Shown: positions 1-41,404, counted from the first letter of the stretch. The stretch is DNA of 64,000 bases from Gavia stellata (GCF_030936135.1 NC_082598.1:56078347-56142346), one strand, 5' to 3'. The notes: a model not told the origin generated them from the sequence alone. A program made the numbers and translations.

Positions 1-3000
1 ACAGATAGCTGAATTCAAGTTAAAAATTCATTTAACAGCTGAATTAGGGAATAAACATGAGATAAGAATGAGCAGACCTTTTCTTACAAATCTTTACCCT
101 TCTTAAAAACCTGTACTGAACCAAATTCAGCCTAAGCTAAGTTCAGTGAGATTTGTGCTTTTTACTGTTGTTGTTAATTTGGCTGAATATGAGTCCCTTT
201 AGTTGGGCTCCTAAAGCAGAGCACCTAGCTCTGTATTTTTGGTATGAGAGTGACCTCACGTTCAGACCATCAGAAGATCTTCAGCTCCCATTGATTTAAG
301 TTACATTATATCGCTTACCCTTAGACCTCCTAGTAAGTATTCAGTTGCCTAAACAATTCATACCACATCTGAAATATTTTCTCCTAAACTAGCAACTGAA
401 AAAAAAATAATTGCGCTGCTTTGTGAAAACATACTGTTTATAAAGAGTGAGCAATGCCTCATCTGTGGAACGCTTTTTGTGTGCACATATTGAGGACAGC
501 ACTAGTCACACTCTGAAGGTTAGGCAGGATTGAAGTTATAGTTGCTATAACAAAGTGATTAGAAAGAGAAATAGGTATTTTTGTAGTTGCTGGCTTTGTA
601 GGTTTTGATGGTCTTTTCCATCATTTTCTTTCTGTCATTGACCGGTTGGTTTCACTTCTTGCTTGTAAGAGTAACTGGAAAAAACATCTTTGAAGTAGGA
701 AAACGTTCTTACAAAGTTTTTGTGAAGTTTCAGAAACTATAAAAAATTGGCTGGAGTCTGGATCGCAGGAGGATGTGAAATAACTGAAAAAACTTTCAAC
801 TCTTGTTTTGAAATTGACTCAATTTCAAGTTCACAAGGTCCTTTTAATCTCTCAGACAAATCTCTCTCAAACAGAAACAGCAGATAAATGTGAGCCTGCA
901 GCATTTTAACATTATCAGATTAGATCAATTGAATGCTGCTTCAGTACAGGATGTAATCAAGTATTACAGCTATGCTCTTCCCAGGAACTCCTTATTTTCT
1001 TTTTTCTCCCCTATCTTTAATTTGAAGTTCAGTAGCTATTTTTTCAGATCACAGCTCTGATTTTGAGCAGTACAGCACCCACTATCTCCTTCTCATGTTA
1101 AGTATGTTTTGGTATCACCATAATCCTTAGGTTTCTATAGATATTCAGCATTGTAATACACCATCTACCTTTTAATGCCTTTGACAGTGTTTTTTAAGTT
1201 CTTACATTAAAGGTGATAGTTATTTGTGTATCTTAGTGCCAGAATAAATTTTAAGTTATTCTGAAATCAATCTGGAATCAATGATTCAAAGGCACCGAAA
1301 AATTATTTCAGACTCAATTTATGGTATGTAAGGATATTTAACCGCAGAGGCTATTTTGCTGAGCACCGAGATAACCTGGATATCTCAAAATCAAGTAGAA
1401 AAGTCTGTCTGTAAGAAATACAAGTAGGAGACAATTCAGGGACATTCTGTAGCCTTTGCAGCATAGGACATCAGACTGGATGACAAAAATAGTCCTTTCT
1501 TGCCTTATGACCTACATATGGTATTACGTTTTAAAAACTCTTTTGTTTTTCCCCTGAGAGAGACTGCAGAGATCATGCTGAGCTGAGTAACGGGGAGATT
1601 GCAATCTGGTTACCGCTGCAGTTATACGTTCTGCTTTCAGAGGCTGGAAAGTCCTTGACGTGCAGCAGTCCTACCTACAGTTTCACTGTGGTTTCTACAG
1701 CTGATGAAGGATTGTCTTGAACTTTTCTGGTGTGATACTAGAACATGCATGTTACTCATAATGAATATAACGCTATAGATGCGCTGGGAACTTTATAGCA
1801 GGGAAAGGCTTGTTTAGTGAGGGATAAAATGAAAGTAATTTTTAAAAAGCCCCCCTCTTGAAAAGTTAATTGTAGTAGCGGTGGTGGCATGTAGCCCCAA
1901 ACATAATCACTTTTATTTTCAGATGACTTTGTGGAAGTTACATAGGGATCCCTCTGTTTTCTCGCTGCTGGTAAGTGGTGGAAATGGTGAAGCAGTGATT
2001 ATTCTGCATCTCTGTATTGTTTCAGTCCAGGAGAGGTTGCAATTTGGAAACAGGAGGAAGCATGAGTGCCGCGTGTTTTGTATTTTAGAAACTGCCGCTT
2101 GTAAAATGCACGTTAATACAGTATAATACAATTAACTAGCAGGCAGTGAGTAATGCAAGGACTTTTGCACACCTGTTCCTCCTGGAACAGCTTTTTCATA
2201 GTTGGGATTTTTTTTTTTGCTTTTAGCAGTGAATAGGAAGACAGGAAGGGCACGCGTTGTATGTATGCAGAGTGTTTCAGCTGTGATGGAATGGGTTCAA
2301 GAGAGGGGTGAACTGGAGTGAAGGAAGCTAGCAGGACTCAGTAATGTGGTGAAATCGTGGCAATCCCTGGTTATTAGCATTTTATCAACAATATATAACC
2401 TTAAGTATTCAGTTCATCACTTTAATGTTTATCGTGATCCTTTAATACCTTCGTTGATTAGATCTATAAGCTGCTGTAATACAAAGAACTTTGCCCAAGG
2501 CAAATTAGAAGAAAAATTAGAGGAGGAGGGAAAAAAAACCCCAACCTTGATAAAAGGGTTAATTAAGTGAATTGGAAGGGAAGGTAATGTTTGCTTTTTT
2601 AAAAGTGGGGTAATTTTATATTCAGCATAATTTGAAAGTGGTGCGTAACCGGTAACTGACTTGAAGAGTATTACTTGTGAGGAAAGAAAATGAAGTTCTC
2701 AGTAATATATATAAAGCAAATAACTTAGCAATACAGTATGTATGTTTTAGCAATACAGTAATTTTAGGTTTGTTTTTAAGGCATTACTTGACATTGCAAT
2801 TTTAAAAACTATTAAATGTGTGGTGATAAGAAACTGTAACAGGGAAAAAAAAAGCTTTGTAGTCCTTCAGAGTTGGCTGTACTGAGACACCCAGGTTGTC
2901 ATAGGTCCAGTCCTGCAAAATCTTAGCTGGGGATTTAGCATATATCCTCATATACGCTTAAGGGATACTTACTGGACTGGCTAATGTGTGCTGATGTAGC

Positions 3001-3587
3001 ATATTGAACTAACAAAATATCTATGAATATAGAATTAATTAACTTTAAAATCTCTACCTGAAGAGTCATTGTAATGAGGCCAAAATGTTTTAAAGCAATC
3101 ATAATATTTAAAAATAATTTTGTAAGTGTTTTCAAATTGGGCAAAATAATGCAGGGGGTTTTGTTAAATAACATACATTTTCTGTGTGCTTCTTAACATG
3201 TAACAATGTTTATTGTGAATTCAGTGTAGTAATTGAAATGTAAGGAGAGCGATGTGGAGTAATTGGCCAGAATGTAAAACTGAGATTCATTATTTGGGAA
3301 AAGGAGGGTTACTTTCCTCTAGCTTTGTTTTATTTCTTAATGTTTTTTGGCCACTACTCCTGCCATTCATATGTCAAGTTTAATTACAAAGAAAGCTTTG
3401 GCTTTTCTCTGTGATGATCTGATATGCTTAGTTTGTCATTTGTATTTCATGAGAAAATGCATACACATTTCTCCTGTGCAAGCTTGATTGTACTTAGCTG
3501 ACAGAAAATACTCAACTGGAATCATTACTTGTTCCATTAAAAGGCAAACAAACAAACAACCCGACATTTTTTTACATTTATTTACAG
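1..3587 (+). other. NFKB1 intron (5' end outside window)
   Basis: AT-rich intron sequence. I found no exon for the missing Rel segment (RFRYVCEG or similar) on the + strand. Apart from the 14-base direct repeat at 2725-2760 and short A or T runs, I see nothing in it. Confidence 0.85.
2725..2760 (+). repeat. Short direct repeat, 22-bp period
   Basis: TTAGCAATACAGTA occurs at 2725-2738 and again at 2747-2760 in AT-rich intron sequence. Confidence 0.85.
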
Positions 3588-31072
<27,485 letters not shown>

Positions 31073-31419
31073 TAATATTCAATTAGCAATATGCAGTTAC
31101 AGGAACAAATGTGACATTTAAAATTACATCCGTGTCATCGTGGCCGGAGGGAAGTGAATTCACAACCGAAAGCGCACTGGAGGAACCACACAGGAACCTG
31201 ACCCAATGGCGACTTCAGCATGAGAGTCCTAGCTATCGCTTCCTCTCTACAGTACATTTAGTTTTCTTCATTTACAAACCATATACAATAACCAAGGCTC
31301 TACTGCCACATTAATTCACAGGACTGGACACTGTGACTGACTGAGCGAGCTTTTCTGGTTTGCGAGGATTTTCTTTTATAGATGAAAGTCACTCGTTAAT
31401 GTATAATACCAACTCGCTT

Positions 31420-31425
31420 AATAAA
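31420..31425 (+). terminator. Proximal poly(A) signal, NFKB1
   Basis: Canonical AATAAA about 350 nt after the stop codon. It could give a short 3' UTR form. Confidence 0.5.
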
Positions 31426-31760
31426 AAGAGGTAAGGCACACAGAGCAATCAAAGGATACCGTTTCTAGCTGCTCTCTTCATAATTTTTGCAGCACAGTTG
31501 TATGAAAGAAGCTCATAAAATAGCTGGCAAAGAAAAATCATTACTTTAATCACAACAATGACAACTCAGAGAAAAGAGAATACTAAAAAAAATTCCTATC
31601 CTTGTATATTTCAAATAATGTATTTAAAGTTAACTTTGATGCCTCTTATTCAAAAAATTTTTCAAGTTTGGCATTTTCCTATTTGTAAATAGTTTTTTAA
31701 ATATCTGTTCCTTTTAAAAAAATATGCTTTTTTAAATGCTTATTTTTATTTTACTTTTAT

Positions 31761-31766
31761 AATAAA
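31761..31766 (+). terminator. Distal poly(A) signal, NFKB1
   Basis: Canonical AATAAA in an AU-rich context, followed by a U-rich stretch (TCTCTTGCTGTAATTTTT). It is the best candidate for the main end of the mRNA. Confidence 0.7.
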
Positions 31767-34700
31767 AATCTAAAATGAAATCTCTTGCTGTAATTTTTAC
31801 TATCTTTCAAGTAGAATTATTGAAGATTTATCATTTCACTTTTAGGCATTGATATAAAATTATGCTGATTTCCAAGTACTAAAGTAAACAAAGGGTTGCA
31901 AGCCACCTGTCTTAAAGTTTAAGTATCTTCTATGGTGGGAGACCAGAAGCACCAGCTACTGCTGAGCAGCTGTGCTTTGGCTGTGCTTTGGCACTAAAGC
32001 TTCTGACTCATGGTCTCTTTTAGTTCTCTTCTCATAATTATGGCAGCAGAGGATCATTTATACTGAAACCAACTATTTAGCGTCTCAGCAAAACTCTGAT
32101 GAGACAGTTCTTTGGGCTATCTAGAAGCTCCTCTAATAACTGTGTTCCTGAGCAGTATTTCTTCTTGTTGCATGTTAATTCTGAAATGGTGAGTGTAATT
32201 GGTACAGATGTTGGCCCAACTAAGAAATACCGGTATCAGATTTTGTGATGAAAATGCAGTAAGCAGTATCATACCATGGTCACTTGCTTGTAGCCAGTTT
32301 TCTTGGCACAGAGATGGAGATTGACAGTGTTCTTCACTCAGCTCAGTCTGCAGTAACCTGGGTGTCACTCCTGAGAAAAATGAATCAAGATAAACCTTGA
32401 GAATTGTTACGTTTAGAGCAGTATTTGCTGTAATGAATTAAACCATGAGTAATGAAAAAACCACACTTGTGAAATAATTTTATATCCAGTTGAATTACTG
32501 AGTATGTTAATTACTTCCAGAGAAACAAGATGCACAATAGTAAAAATGCCATTTTTTCTTTCAGTTATTGTATGTATAACCTACATATGCAGTGTCAAAG
32601 GTGTATGGATTTTTGTTCAGTTAATGTACTTCTCCAGTGTTCTCTTTGCATTCCAGCTGTAACAGAAACAGGCAAAGGTTCTACTCTGGGGGTGAAGGAG
32701 CTTTTTGAGCCCTAGCAGAGCTGCCAAGTAAAACACACCTGCTGCCACAGAATCTCCAGCACAGCTCAGGGAGCTGGTAGAGACACTTACTGAGGTTTCT
32801 ACAATCCTGCAGGTCATCAAGGCATCCTGGCTGTTGATTCACACCTTTTAGCCTTATTTCTGACCAGCTCTGCTGTTAAACCACCAGAAGACACCCAGGT
32901 CTGTATTTCTTTAAGCACCTCATGACCAAATGCTGCATAATAACTATTCATCAGGTTAGTGATTGTGCAGTGAACAGCAGGACATCTCCCCTAGAACCTC
33001 TGTATTCAAGTGCTTTAAATGGCAGTCTGGCAGCTTCTTTCCTTGCAGCATCTCTGTTTCAGTCTATTTAACAAAAGAGGCTTTGGTCATCCCCCCCACT
33101 TTGTTTAGAAATAGAAAAATATTAATTTAAAAGTATTCTCACTAATTCAAACAGGAACACTTTTTACAGTTGAGTCACATAACAGGACAACTTTTCCCCA
33201 TCTGCATTAACTGTTAGCATCTTAAGCATGTGTTGCAGACACGCTACAGTTTGTCAGAACTAGGCAAGAGCAGGAGGTAGAACACCCCAGCTAGTGTAGG
33301 ACACGCTACAGAAATTGGCACGACATCTAGTAGGAGACATTTGTGTCTTGCGTAGTTCCCGTTTGGCAGAGCAAACCTACCGGAGAGCCTAGTGTTCACC
33401 TCAAGCAGCTCAATTAAAAGAAAATGCTAAAACCACACAGCTTTACTCTTTCTGCTTTACCTTTTTTCTTATTAGTAGGTGGTCATCCTGTACAGAGCAC
33501 GCTGATGTACTGATGCCACCTGGGTGAAGGTCAGGCTCCTTGCAGGTAGGAGGATGAAGGCAGCATGCAGAGGAACCACGCTTAGCAAGAGAAAGCGTAA
33601 GTGATGCAGACAAGTCTTAACAGAAACATTTAAAGCAGACGTGTTCTTCCTAAAAGGTAACTGTCAAGATACATCTATGTGCCACCTCATCATATCTGCT
33701 CACCTCAGACACAGCTTTATGCTTACACCTCCTTGCCCAGAAAGGAAGTGCCATTCCTCTTTCACAAGTGTGATGGAATAAACTAAAAAAAAAAAAAAAA
33801 GTCCTGCAGGAACCCAGGAATTCGCTGCCTGAGAGCTCCTGTCTACACCCAGCTTATAGAGAGAAACCTCTCTCACTTAACTGCTAAAAAGAGGGTAGTA
33901 ATGGTGTAACTCAGTCGTACATTTTCATTCAGCACAGTAAGTTAGCATGGGAACCTCACCACTCCTTGTAGCACAGCGTATTGTCCCCATTCTATTCCAT
34001 ATTACCTCTGAGGAAACAAAACTGAGAAGGGCATTATTCACCAAGTTCTCAAAAGTCAGGAATAAGTTGATTTTTTTTAAGATACATGAACAGCAAGAAC
34101 GGAGTTTCTGGAGTTAAATTTTTTCCATTAGAACTTGTAGGAAAACTTCTCCAGCAAGCTGTCAAGCTCTTACTTACTCAGAGCAAGGCATCTCTGCCCT
34201 GTGGCTGGGTGAACAGAAGTACTGACTAGGCCCACACCACAGTGGGCTTTTCTAATGCACTGCATCATACTGCAGGAAGCCTGGTGCATGTTTCCATTGG
34301 CAATTAAAGCACCAAGGCTGGAGGTATGGGCAAAAAGCATCAACCGACAACCTCAAGCTGATCCTTAAAAGCTGATTTCATGGGTTTGTCCTGAGTGCTA
34401 GTCACGCTTCCTGTCACATTGACAGTGACTGCATAGATCTACCTGGAAACACTTGCAATATTCAAGTGGATCAATATTAAAATAAGAAAGGTTGTCTAAT
34501 TGAGCTTTCTTCCCTGGAATGTAGAGAGGTGTAACCTTTGGGCATCCTAAATCAAGTTTAGCATTAAATTTTAAATGAATTACAGTGAGGATCAAAATCT
34601 GAGATAATTCCAAACTTAATTTGCACTTGCAGTAATTGGAACTTGCTACATTATTTTGCTACTGTACTGCAGTAATAAACACCAGAAACTTGTAGATGCA

Positions 34701-35504
34701 GAAGTAAGTTGTGACAACAGAAGACTACAAATCTTCTCTACATATGATGTAAAAAGGATTATTCAGAAAGTTAAACTGCCCTTGATTTTAGATTAGCTGC
34801 CACAGCTCTAAGTTTCTGGTGTCATCCTGGGATGTATTTACAAACTTGGGAATCAGTGATAGGCCAAAGTTCTATGCAGCATTCTGAGATTTTGTGGACT
34901 ACAGGAAGGATAAGAATCTTACCTGCATGCGGTGGTGTGTGAAGTGTCTTTTCTCCCTTTTCTGGGCAAGTGAAATGCTGTTTTCCTACATTTAAGGAAA
35001 AAGAGGAACTCTCCTTGCTCCCTCCAACGAAGCGACAGGAATGGTAGTGCCCATTTGTTAGCTCAGGGTGCAATGGTCAATACTCACCCACCATCCACAG
35101 CTTTTGGCTCTTCTGGGGCACACAATCCTCTCTTACAGTAGAGCAGTTCTGGAGTAACTGCCAGATGCGCAGTCCGAACTTTTGCTGGCTGCAAAAGACA
35201 GCACAAGTTAATGACCCAGGATTTGCTTCTCTGCATTCAGGGTTGTGAAGCAGTCTGATGCCTCACTTAGAGCTAGGCTGTAGTATGTACGTTATTCAAA
35301 GCCTGTAGAGATTTCCCCATGGACTCATTTAAAAGCAACTGCTACAGAAATTTTTCAGCCATCCATTTACCCTTGCTATTTTCACAACACAGGAGAGCAC
35401 TGGCAGATCAGTGCACTTCATTACACACTACAAGGAAAAACACTTGTGACTGACTTAACATCAGTTAACCTATGGCCTGCAGCAGCACTCGCCAACATTC
35501 CAGT

Positions 35505-35539
35505 TGAGTCAGCACACGCATGTGCTCACGTGCACATGC
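35505..35539 (+). promoter_or_regulatory. AP-1 site plus E-box palindrome, intergenic
   Basis: TGAGTCAGCA at 35505-35514 (AP-1, also a Maf half-site) is followed by perfect 8-bp inverted arms GCATGTGC (35518-35525) and GCACATGC (35532-35539). A CACGTG E-box at 35527-35532 sits between and overlaps the arms. The sites are seen; any role is inferred. Confidence 0.4.
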
Positions 35540-37736
35540 ACAGAGTAGCATCATGCCCTCTGGGCTAGCTAATACAACGATGTTTGCCAGAAAGACAGGA
35601 GCACGAGTAATGCCTCACTTCTCTTTCAGATGTGCAATCACCTCAGTATCTTCTTGTCTTCAGCATCCCAGGCAAGAAACTCTACATTTGACTACAGTAC
35701 AACCCAAAAGCTGTGGCCAGAGCACTTCCAGATGGGTAGCAGATGGCTAGATACACAAACCACATCACTGTCCTAAACACTGTGCCTGCTTCTTCATGGA
35801 AGCTCCTCTGCTATCCTCGGCTCCTCACCAGTGATCAGGCTGGGCAACCCAACTACAGCTTCCTACCATCCTACCAGTACAGTGGAACAACTCTTAACAA
35901 GAAATCAAGCTTTCCACTCTTTTCTTTCACAGGAAACCACCTGAGGGCTGACTCACACCATCACTCCTTTACAGTTGTTGGGAAAGTGAGCTGAAGCTTA
36001 ATTCCTGGTAGATCACATGCTCGTGGGCAAGACAGAATCACAGGGCCAGCATGCCAGACTATTAATATCTAGCTTATTTACAACAGGCAAAGGAGGACTG
36101 CTACAACACAAGAAGAGAGAGAAGCTGCAATGCTGACAAAAGCCCGGCGATCACAATGTTTGCAAAGAGGCATCAGAGGCCAGCGTTCTAAGGTTTTGAT
36201 TTTTCACCACCATGAAAAAGAACTGAAACTTTCAGCTCCTCCACCTGACAACAGCATGCTGCCCCCCAGGCCACCAGCTCGCCAGACCATGCTCATTCTT
36301 GTTTAGAGCTCCTGTTCTGGATTACCCAACTCCCCGCTCAGCCATAGACCCTGGCTCAATCCACAGGCCACTGGTTCTAATACACAAGGGTAACGTCCCT
36401 TCTACCACAGCCATTCCCCTCGACAAGAGTCAACCAGGTCCCCAGCCAGCCACGACGTAAAAAAGCTACACAAAGAAAGAGCAATACTGAACCACTCTGC
36501 ACTCACAAAGCCCATCAAGAAGTCTCAAAATCAACTTCCAAGAACAGGTCCTGGCAAGCCACCAGACTCACCTCCTTCCTCCTGACTAGTCCTCAGGGTG
36601 TTGTTTCCCTTCATGCTGCAGCATGTCTAGTGGCCTAGACCAAAGACACCTCTATTTTGGCTACGACGCACACTAATAATCAAAAGTGACATTTACAGGT
36701 CTTTACTGACTCTACTTCCTACAGTAAGACGGCCTTTCCTCAATGTTGGCAGGGACAAAACCAAGTAATTTTAAGGTTCTGTATTTGTCACTTAAGTTTT
36801 GGTTTTGCACCCTAATTAAACTAAATTGGGGCTTTCATTTTGCTATCTTGTAACATCTGACTGGAAAGCAGAGTTATGTAAACCCAGTTCTTTGACTGGA
36901 ACATGTCCTTAAACATTCAAAGCACAAGTTCGTGGATCACTCAACTCACCCCTCAGAGGGTAAGAAAGAAAACTGTGATTCTGACAACGTAAAGGCTGGC
37001 CTGTAAGCTACAAAACTGAACTGTCCTTTACTGAGAATAAGAAACTCACTGGCCTGTGCCCCTGCACCTGACACTGCTACAGGTCACCGAAGTGGTCTCT
37101 GCTACACATCTCCAAAACCAAAAAGGACTAATAGAAGTAAAAGTACTGAAGAAAGATGTGCCTCGAAGACAGAAAAATTGTCCAGGCCCCAAGGTATGCA
37201 AACAGCAGGTAAAAACAAAGACTGACAAAGAGCTATGAACACTTACTTAAGAGAGGAACTTAAGATACATTCACATGCTTCTTTACTGGAAAAAAAATGT
37301 AGAATAACTTGGAAAAGCTTCCAAGGAAGTGCTCCAGTAAACTGGAGCAAAGTAAGTCTTCCTTGTGTGGCAGAAAGTACCAACAAAGAGATGCCCTCTA
37401 AAGCTCAAAATGATCTCTGCAGGTCCTGAATGGGTTTAGAGTCAAATCTCTGCCAGAGACCAGTTTTAGGACAACAAATTAGCCCATACCATACAGCTTT
37501 CTTCCAAAACCTGCTCTCAAGTTCTGTTCTGGAAGGGCACTTGTCATGCCTCCTGCTGAGGGGAACACTGACTGCTGCTTTTGCCATCTGTAGAGAACAG
37601 CCCCGAGGGAGCACGGAAGCAAACAAAGGCCATCAGTACAAGCAAACCCAGCAATGCCTTGAACAAAACATTGCAAGGCTGCAGCCTGAAAGAATACTGA
37701 TGAGGCCATTCCTCTCTACTGTTGCCACCAATAATT

Positions 37737-37970
37737 CACAGAATCATAGAATTACTAAGGTTGGAAAAGACCTATAAGACCATCAAGTCCAACCATCAAC
37801 CAACAAATACCACCATGCCCATTAAACCATGTCCCACAATGCCTCATCCACACGTTCCTTGAACACCTCCAGGGATGGCGACTCCACCACTTCACTGGGC
37901 AGTTTACTCCAGTGTCAATTCAATGACACTGAGGACAAGCACTATGACACTTACCAAAAGCTCTTCCTAA
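37737..37970 (-). mobile_element. CR1 LINE fragment, 5'-truncated
   Basis: Begins on the + strand with two tail octamers (CACAGAAT CATAGAAT), then GGTTGGAAAAGACCTATAAG and CATCAAGTCCAACC. It continues through CACCATGCCCATTAAACCAT, GAACACCTCCAGGGATGGCG and CACTTCACTGGGCAG, all typical of the CR1 3' region in antisense. After about 37905 the match is broken by small changes, so the left boundary is exact and the right one is approximate. No coding capacity remains. Confidence 0.9.
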
Positions 37971-39193
37971 TTCTCCTGCTGCTGATCCCCAGCCCATCAT
38001 ATACAACTGGCAATACAGGTGCTGCTGAGTAGCTGCAACAATACTCAGATGGCTACAGATGGGAGTGTTGATAGGAGCGATGGATACTCTGAAGATCTCT
38101 TCACTGTTGCATTCCTATCTTTGCCCTGATCTGAGACAAAAGCAGAACAGTGTAACCCAGTATAGCACAGTATGCAATGGCAAAAGTACCAAGGGGAAAT
38201 GGTTAACCAAGGTACATGTGACAGCCACGGCTGCACAGGGGAGAGAAGAAAATAGCATCTATAAATACATACCTACTGCAACACCAGGAAACCAAAAGAA
38301 TACTAAGGATATTAAGAAAGTAACGGAAGTGAACCTCCCCCAATAAATTCTGTTTTGAGCTCAAGCATTTGGCATAAGCGAGTGCTAATCTTTCATAACA
38401 GCACCTAGTGCTGAATTAAAGCTTTCCAGTGACAAAGAATGGACCCACTCTTCAGGGAGATTCTGACCTTCAAAAATAGCAGTAATTAAAAAATTGTCTG
38501 AACCTTTTTATGCCAACCTAGTAACTGCAGAAAGCAACAGCAAAAAAAAAAGGCATTTTATAAAAGAATGCTCTTCTGCATAACAGTGCTGATAGGCATT
38601 AATTGCATAGACACTTTGTCAGTTACTGATCATGTACCACAGCATTTCTTTCATGATTTTGCCTAAAATTCGTGACAGGTTAAACAAGGTCACAGTTATC
38701 CAAATTCATGGTTTATGGCTTCTAGCAATCCAAAAATCTCTTTTCTACATCTCTGAAACTTCACTCATATTCTGAGATGCAGTAAGAACAAATATTATCG
38801 ACCTTCAGGTAGTCCTCTTGACTGTCTTTTAAACAAGTAATTCTGTGAAAGTTTTATTTATTTAACACTATTAAGTACCATTTTGAAATTCTATTTAGAT
38901 GTTGCTGGAAGAGATATTTCTACATCAATGTAAGAGAAAGACATTGACCAACCTGCCCTTTTCCTAATACATTGCAGCAATATTAATCGTATTTATTCCA
39001 CATTTTCTTGACATTTTTTCATCCTTACCTTGTATTGACTCTATTGCTGCTTTGATTCCAGGACACTGAAAAAACCGAAGGATTTTTCTTGTATTGTTGG
39101 CCCAGGATGCCTCTCAAATAAACTTTTAAATTCCTTCATCGATGTCTGCATTTTCTAACTGTTAAGTTTTAGTCATGACTATCATTTTCCCTA

Positions 39194-39199
39194 TTTATT
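39194..39199 (-). terminator. Nearest canonical poly(A) signal for MANBA
   Basis: TTTATT on the + strand is AATAAA on the MANBA strand. It is the first AATAAA or ATTAAA I can find after the stop, about 1.98 kb downstream. A variant signal nearer the stop is possible. Confidence 0.3.
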
Positions 39200-41179
39200 T
39201 TATACAGTCTATAAACATTGGCACGTACACACATATATTTTGATTGCTTTCATGTTTTCTTTCAACTGGGACAAGTTTTGAACCAGAAAAGCCCTCCCAT
39301 ACAACCGCAGCTATTTGTTTTGGTGACCTAATAAAGCATTTGTAAGCAGCTTTCATTTATCATCTCCCTTTCGTCTTTAAGTTTTTCCTCTTACTCAGGA
39401 GTATGTCAGTTTTGGTTAACGCCCAATTCAAAAAGCACGAGAGATTGCCAAGCATCAGTCAATATGCTCATCTCTTTGCCCATTAAAACTGTGGTCACTG
39501 CAAGAGAACAACCCCCAGTTCAAGTTCTCTAACTGACCAACGGAACACACAGCCACTCTCCCGACACGTGCTCCAGACCCACACAGCACCACCAGCAAGC
39601 ATTACCCATGTGGTGCTTTTACGATGAAGATGGACATCTCCAGCAGAGTTTGTTCAAACACCTTCTACTGTGAAGTGCTGATTCTGCTCGGTGCTTTGCA
39701 AGAGAATTAATACTTGCTTGGACCATGAGAGGATCCTTGTGGAACCACAGCAAGACCCCAGCTGCATTTCAAACCACATCTGACAGACAAGCCCAATGCT
39801 TAGCAACCTGCCCACGGCACAGCTCGGTGGCCTGGATTTCCTGACAGCCAAACCCTCAGGTTTTCAGCTCCACAGATTACAGCAGCCCCCCCCATGCTGA
39901 AGCAAGCTTATTTGTATCAAATGCCAAAGTGAGACAACATTTCTATGGGAAACCCAATCGTTTTAGAAACAACTTACTCAGAAACAGGATAGGAGGTGAA
40001 GCACCATTATTTTGCGTGGAGTTCAATGTGCCACCAGATCTAATCATGAGTCAACCGTGTCTTCTATGAGGAACCCACACACAAAGCAGCAAAATTAAGA
40101 TACTGAGGTTTTCCTTTGTTGGAAGGGGAGGAGGATCAGTGTGGAGCACAGGGCCACTCATGAGGAATGCCAGGAGGCTCAGCAGTGTCTGAGTGAGAAC
40201 AGACCCTGCACTATGCATCTACTAGAGAAAAAAGTCACGAGTAACTCTGTGGTCCTTTCACATGACCATTTCTTCTCTGTACTGCCTCCTTTCTCTTTGC
40301 ACCTTCGGTCAACTCTTCTCCCCCTTCCTTTTCCCACCAGCAGGCACGTCTCATACTATGCCATGTTACGCAGGATCCCACGCAGCAGCAAAGGTTTGTG
40401 ACTGCACCTGCAGCTCTCTGGGAATAGTCAAAGCTAGATGCAGAGCTCTCAAGGTTATTGCTCATGTTGCATGCAAAGAGAGAAGACGACAAGTCTCATA
40501 CTCAGTTCCCCTTTCAGAAGGGGGAACGGATCTGCCTGATGTCTGACTAGACAGCCCAGGTTTCATGTCTCTTTGGCAGCCTGCCTTGCGGGAGGCAGGC
40601 AGGACACCTGACTTAGTGACAGCCACAGATCTGAAAGGGTAGGACTAGTGCTCTCCCAGTTTGGGTGTAGATAGATCAAACAACTCCAAGTTGGGGCACA
40701 CCTGTGGAGATGGTCCCAGATTCACTCCCTGCCCTTCCCCCCAGCATACCTTGCTGTTATCCTAAGATGAATTTCCACTTACAGCATAGTGAAACTGGAA
40801 AAAATACGGATTTTTACAACCATAGTCTGGAGGTGCATTATTTGTGTTGCCTTTTAGTTAGGACAAATTCACAACTCCAATCTTACATGAATTGGAGAAC
40901 TCACAGTAGCTCTCTTGCACCGACTCACCCATCCCATTTTAGACATGGGATATATTTTCCCATTACCTGAGAAAGCCTTACTTTTAAAACACCACATATA
41001 TGTAAGCTTTGCTGTTGGTATCTTTACATTGAAGCAGCAGTTAAAATTCACACATGACAGGAACAGACAGCATGTTCTCCAGTCAGCTCAAATTGTACGT
41101 TACTTCAACCTTAGTCAAATTCTTCTCATTTTTCTCCTCCTCCTGTTTCACTCCTTATCTAGAGAGAAATGAGGTATCC

Positions 41180-41404
41180 TCAGACAATGTCCACCAGAGA
41201 GGTCAAGGTTAGTGACTTTTCTAGTTCTTCAACACTGGTAGGTTCCCAAGGATAAAACACAACCACTTTCTTCTTTTCGGTCATGAGGAAACCATTATCA
41301 CTAAATCTGCCTTTTATACTCCCTACATCCAGAGAAACAAAAGGAGCAATTGCAGTGGTCTGAAGAACAAATATATAAACGTCATCTCGTCGGGATACAG
41401 AAGC
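41180..41404 (-). CDS. MANBA: MANBA last coding exon and stop
   Basis: 74 codons and TGA (41180-41182). Reads [20 protein letters not shown], later [28 protein letters not shown] and ends SLVDIV (human SLTDIY). Acceptor TTCTCTTCCAG. The 3' UTR continues to lower coordinates. Confidence 0.97.
   Translation of the reverse strand, partial: ASVSRRDDVYIFVLQTTAIAPFVSLDVGSIKGRFSDNGFLMTEKKKVVVFYPWEPTSVEELEKSLTLTSLVDIV

Larger units (their letters stand above)
31073..31785 (+). other. NFKB1: NFKB1 3' UTR (3' end approximate)
   Basis: AU-rich stretch following the stop, with several ATTTA pentamers (for example near 31255 and 31270) and U-rich runs towards its end. The end is inferred from the AATAAA at 31761-31766, with cleavage expected 10-30 nt later; the exact site is not visible. 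A shorter transcript could end after the AATAAA at 31420-31425. Confidence 0.75.
31786..41179. other. Intergenic interval between NFKB1 and MANBA
   Basis: About 9.4 kb, part of which (right end) must be MANBA 3' UTR. It contains the CR1 fragment, the E-box/AP-1 cluster at 35505-35539, a 16-base A run at 33785-33800 and an 11-base tandem copy (GCTGTGCTTTG) near 31970. Open frames up to 115 codons show no recognisable domain and no homologue I know. Confidence 0.8.

Noticed and set aside
33777-33800. AATAAA followed by A16, resembling a retrocopy tail
   Set aside because: The hexamer is only two bases from the A run, too close for a normal cleaved and tailed RNA, and no parent gene is recognisable upstream.
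37430-37777. 115-codon intergenic open frame
   Set aside because: It runs into the CR1 fragment and shows no recognisable protein; treated as chance.
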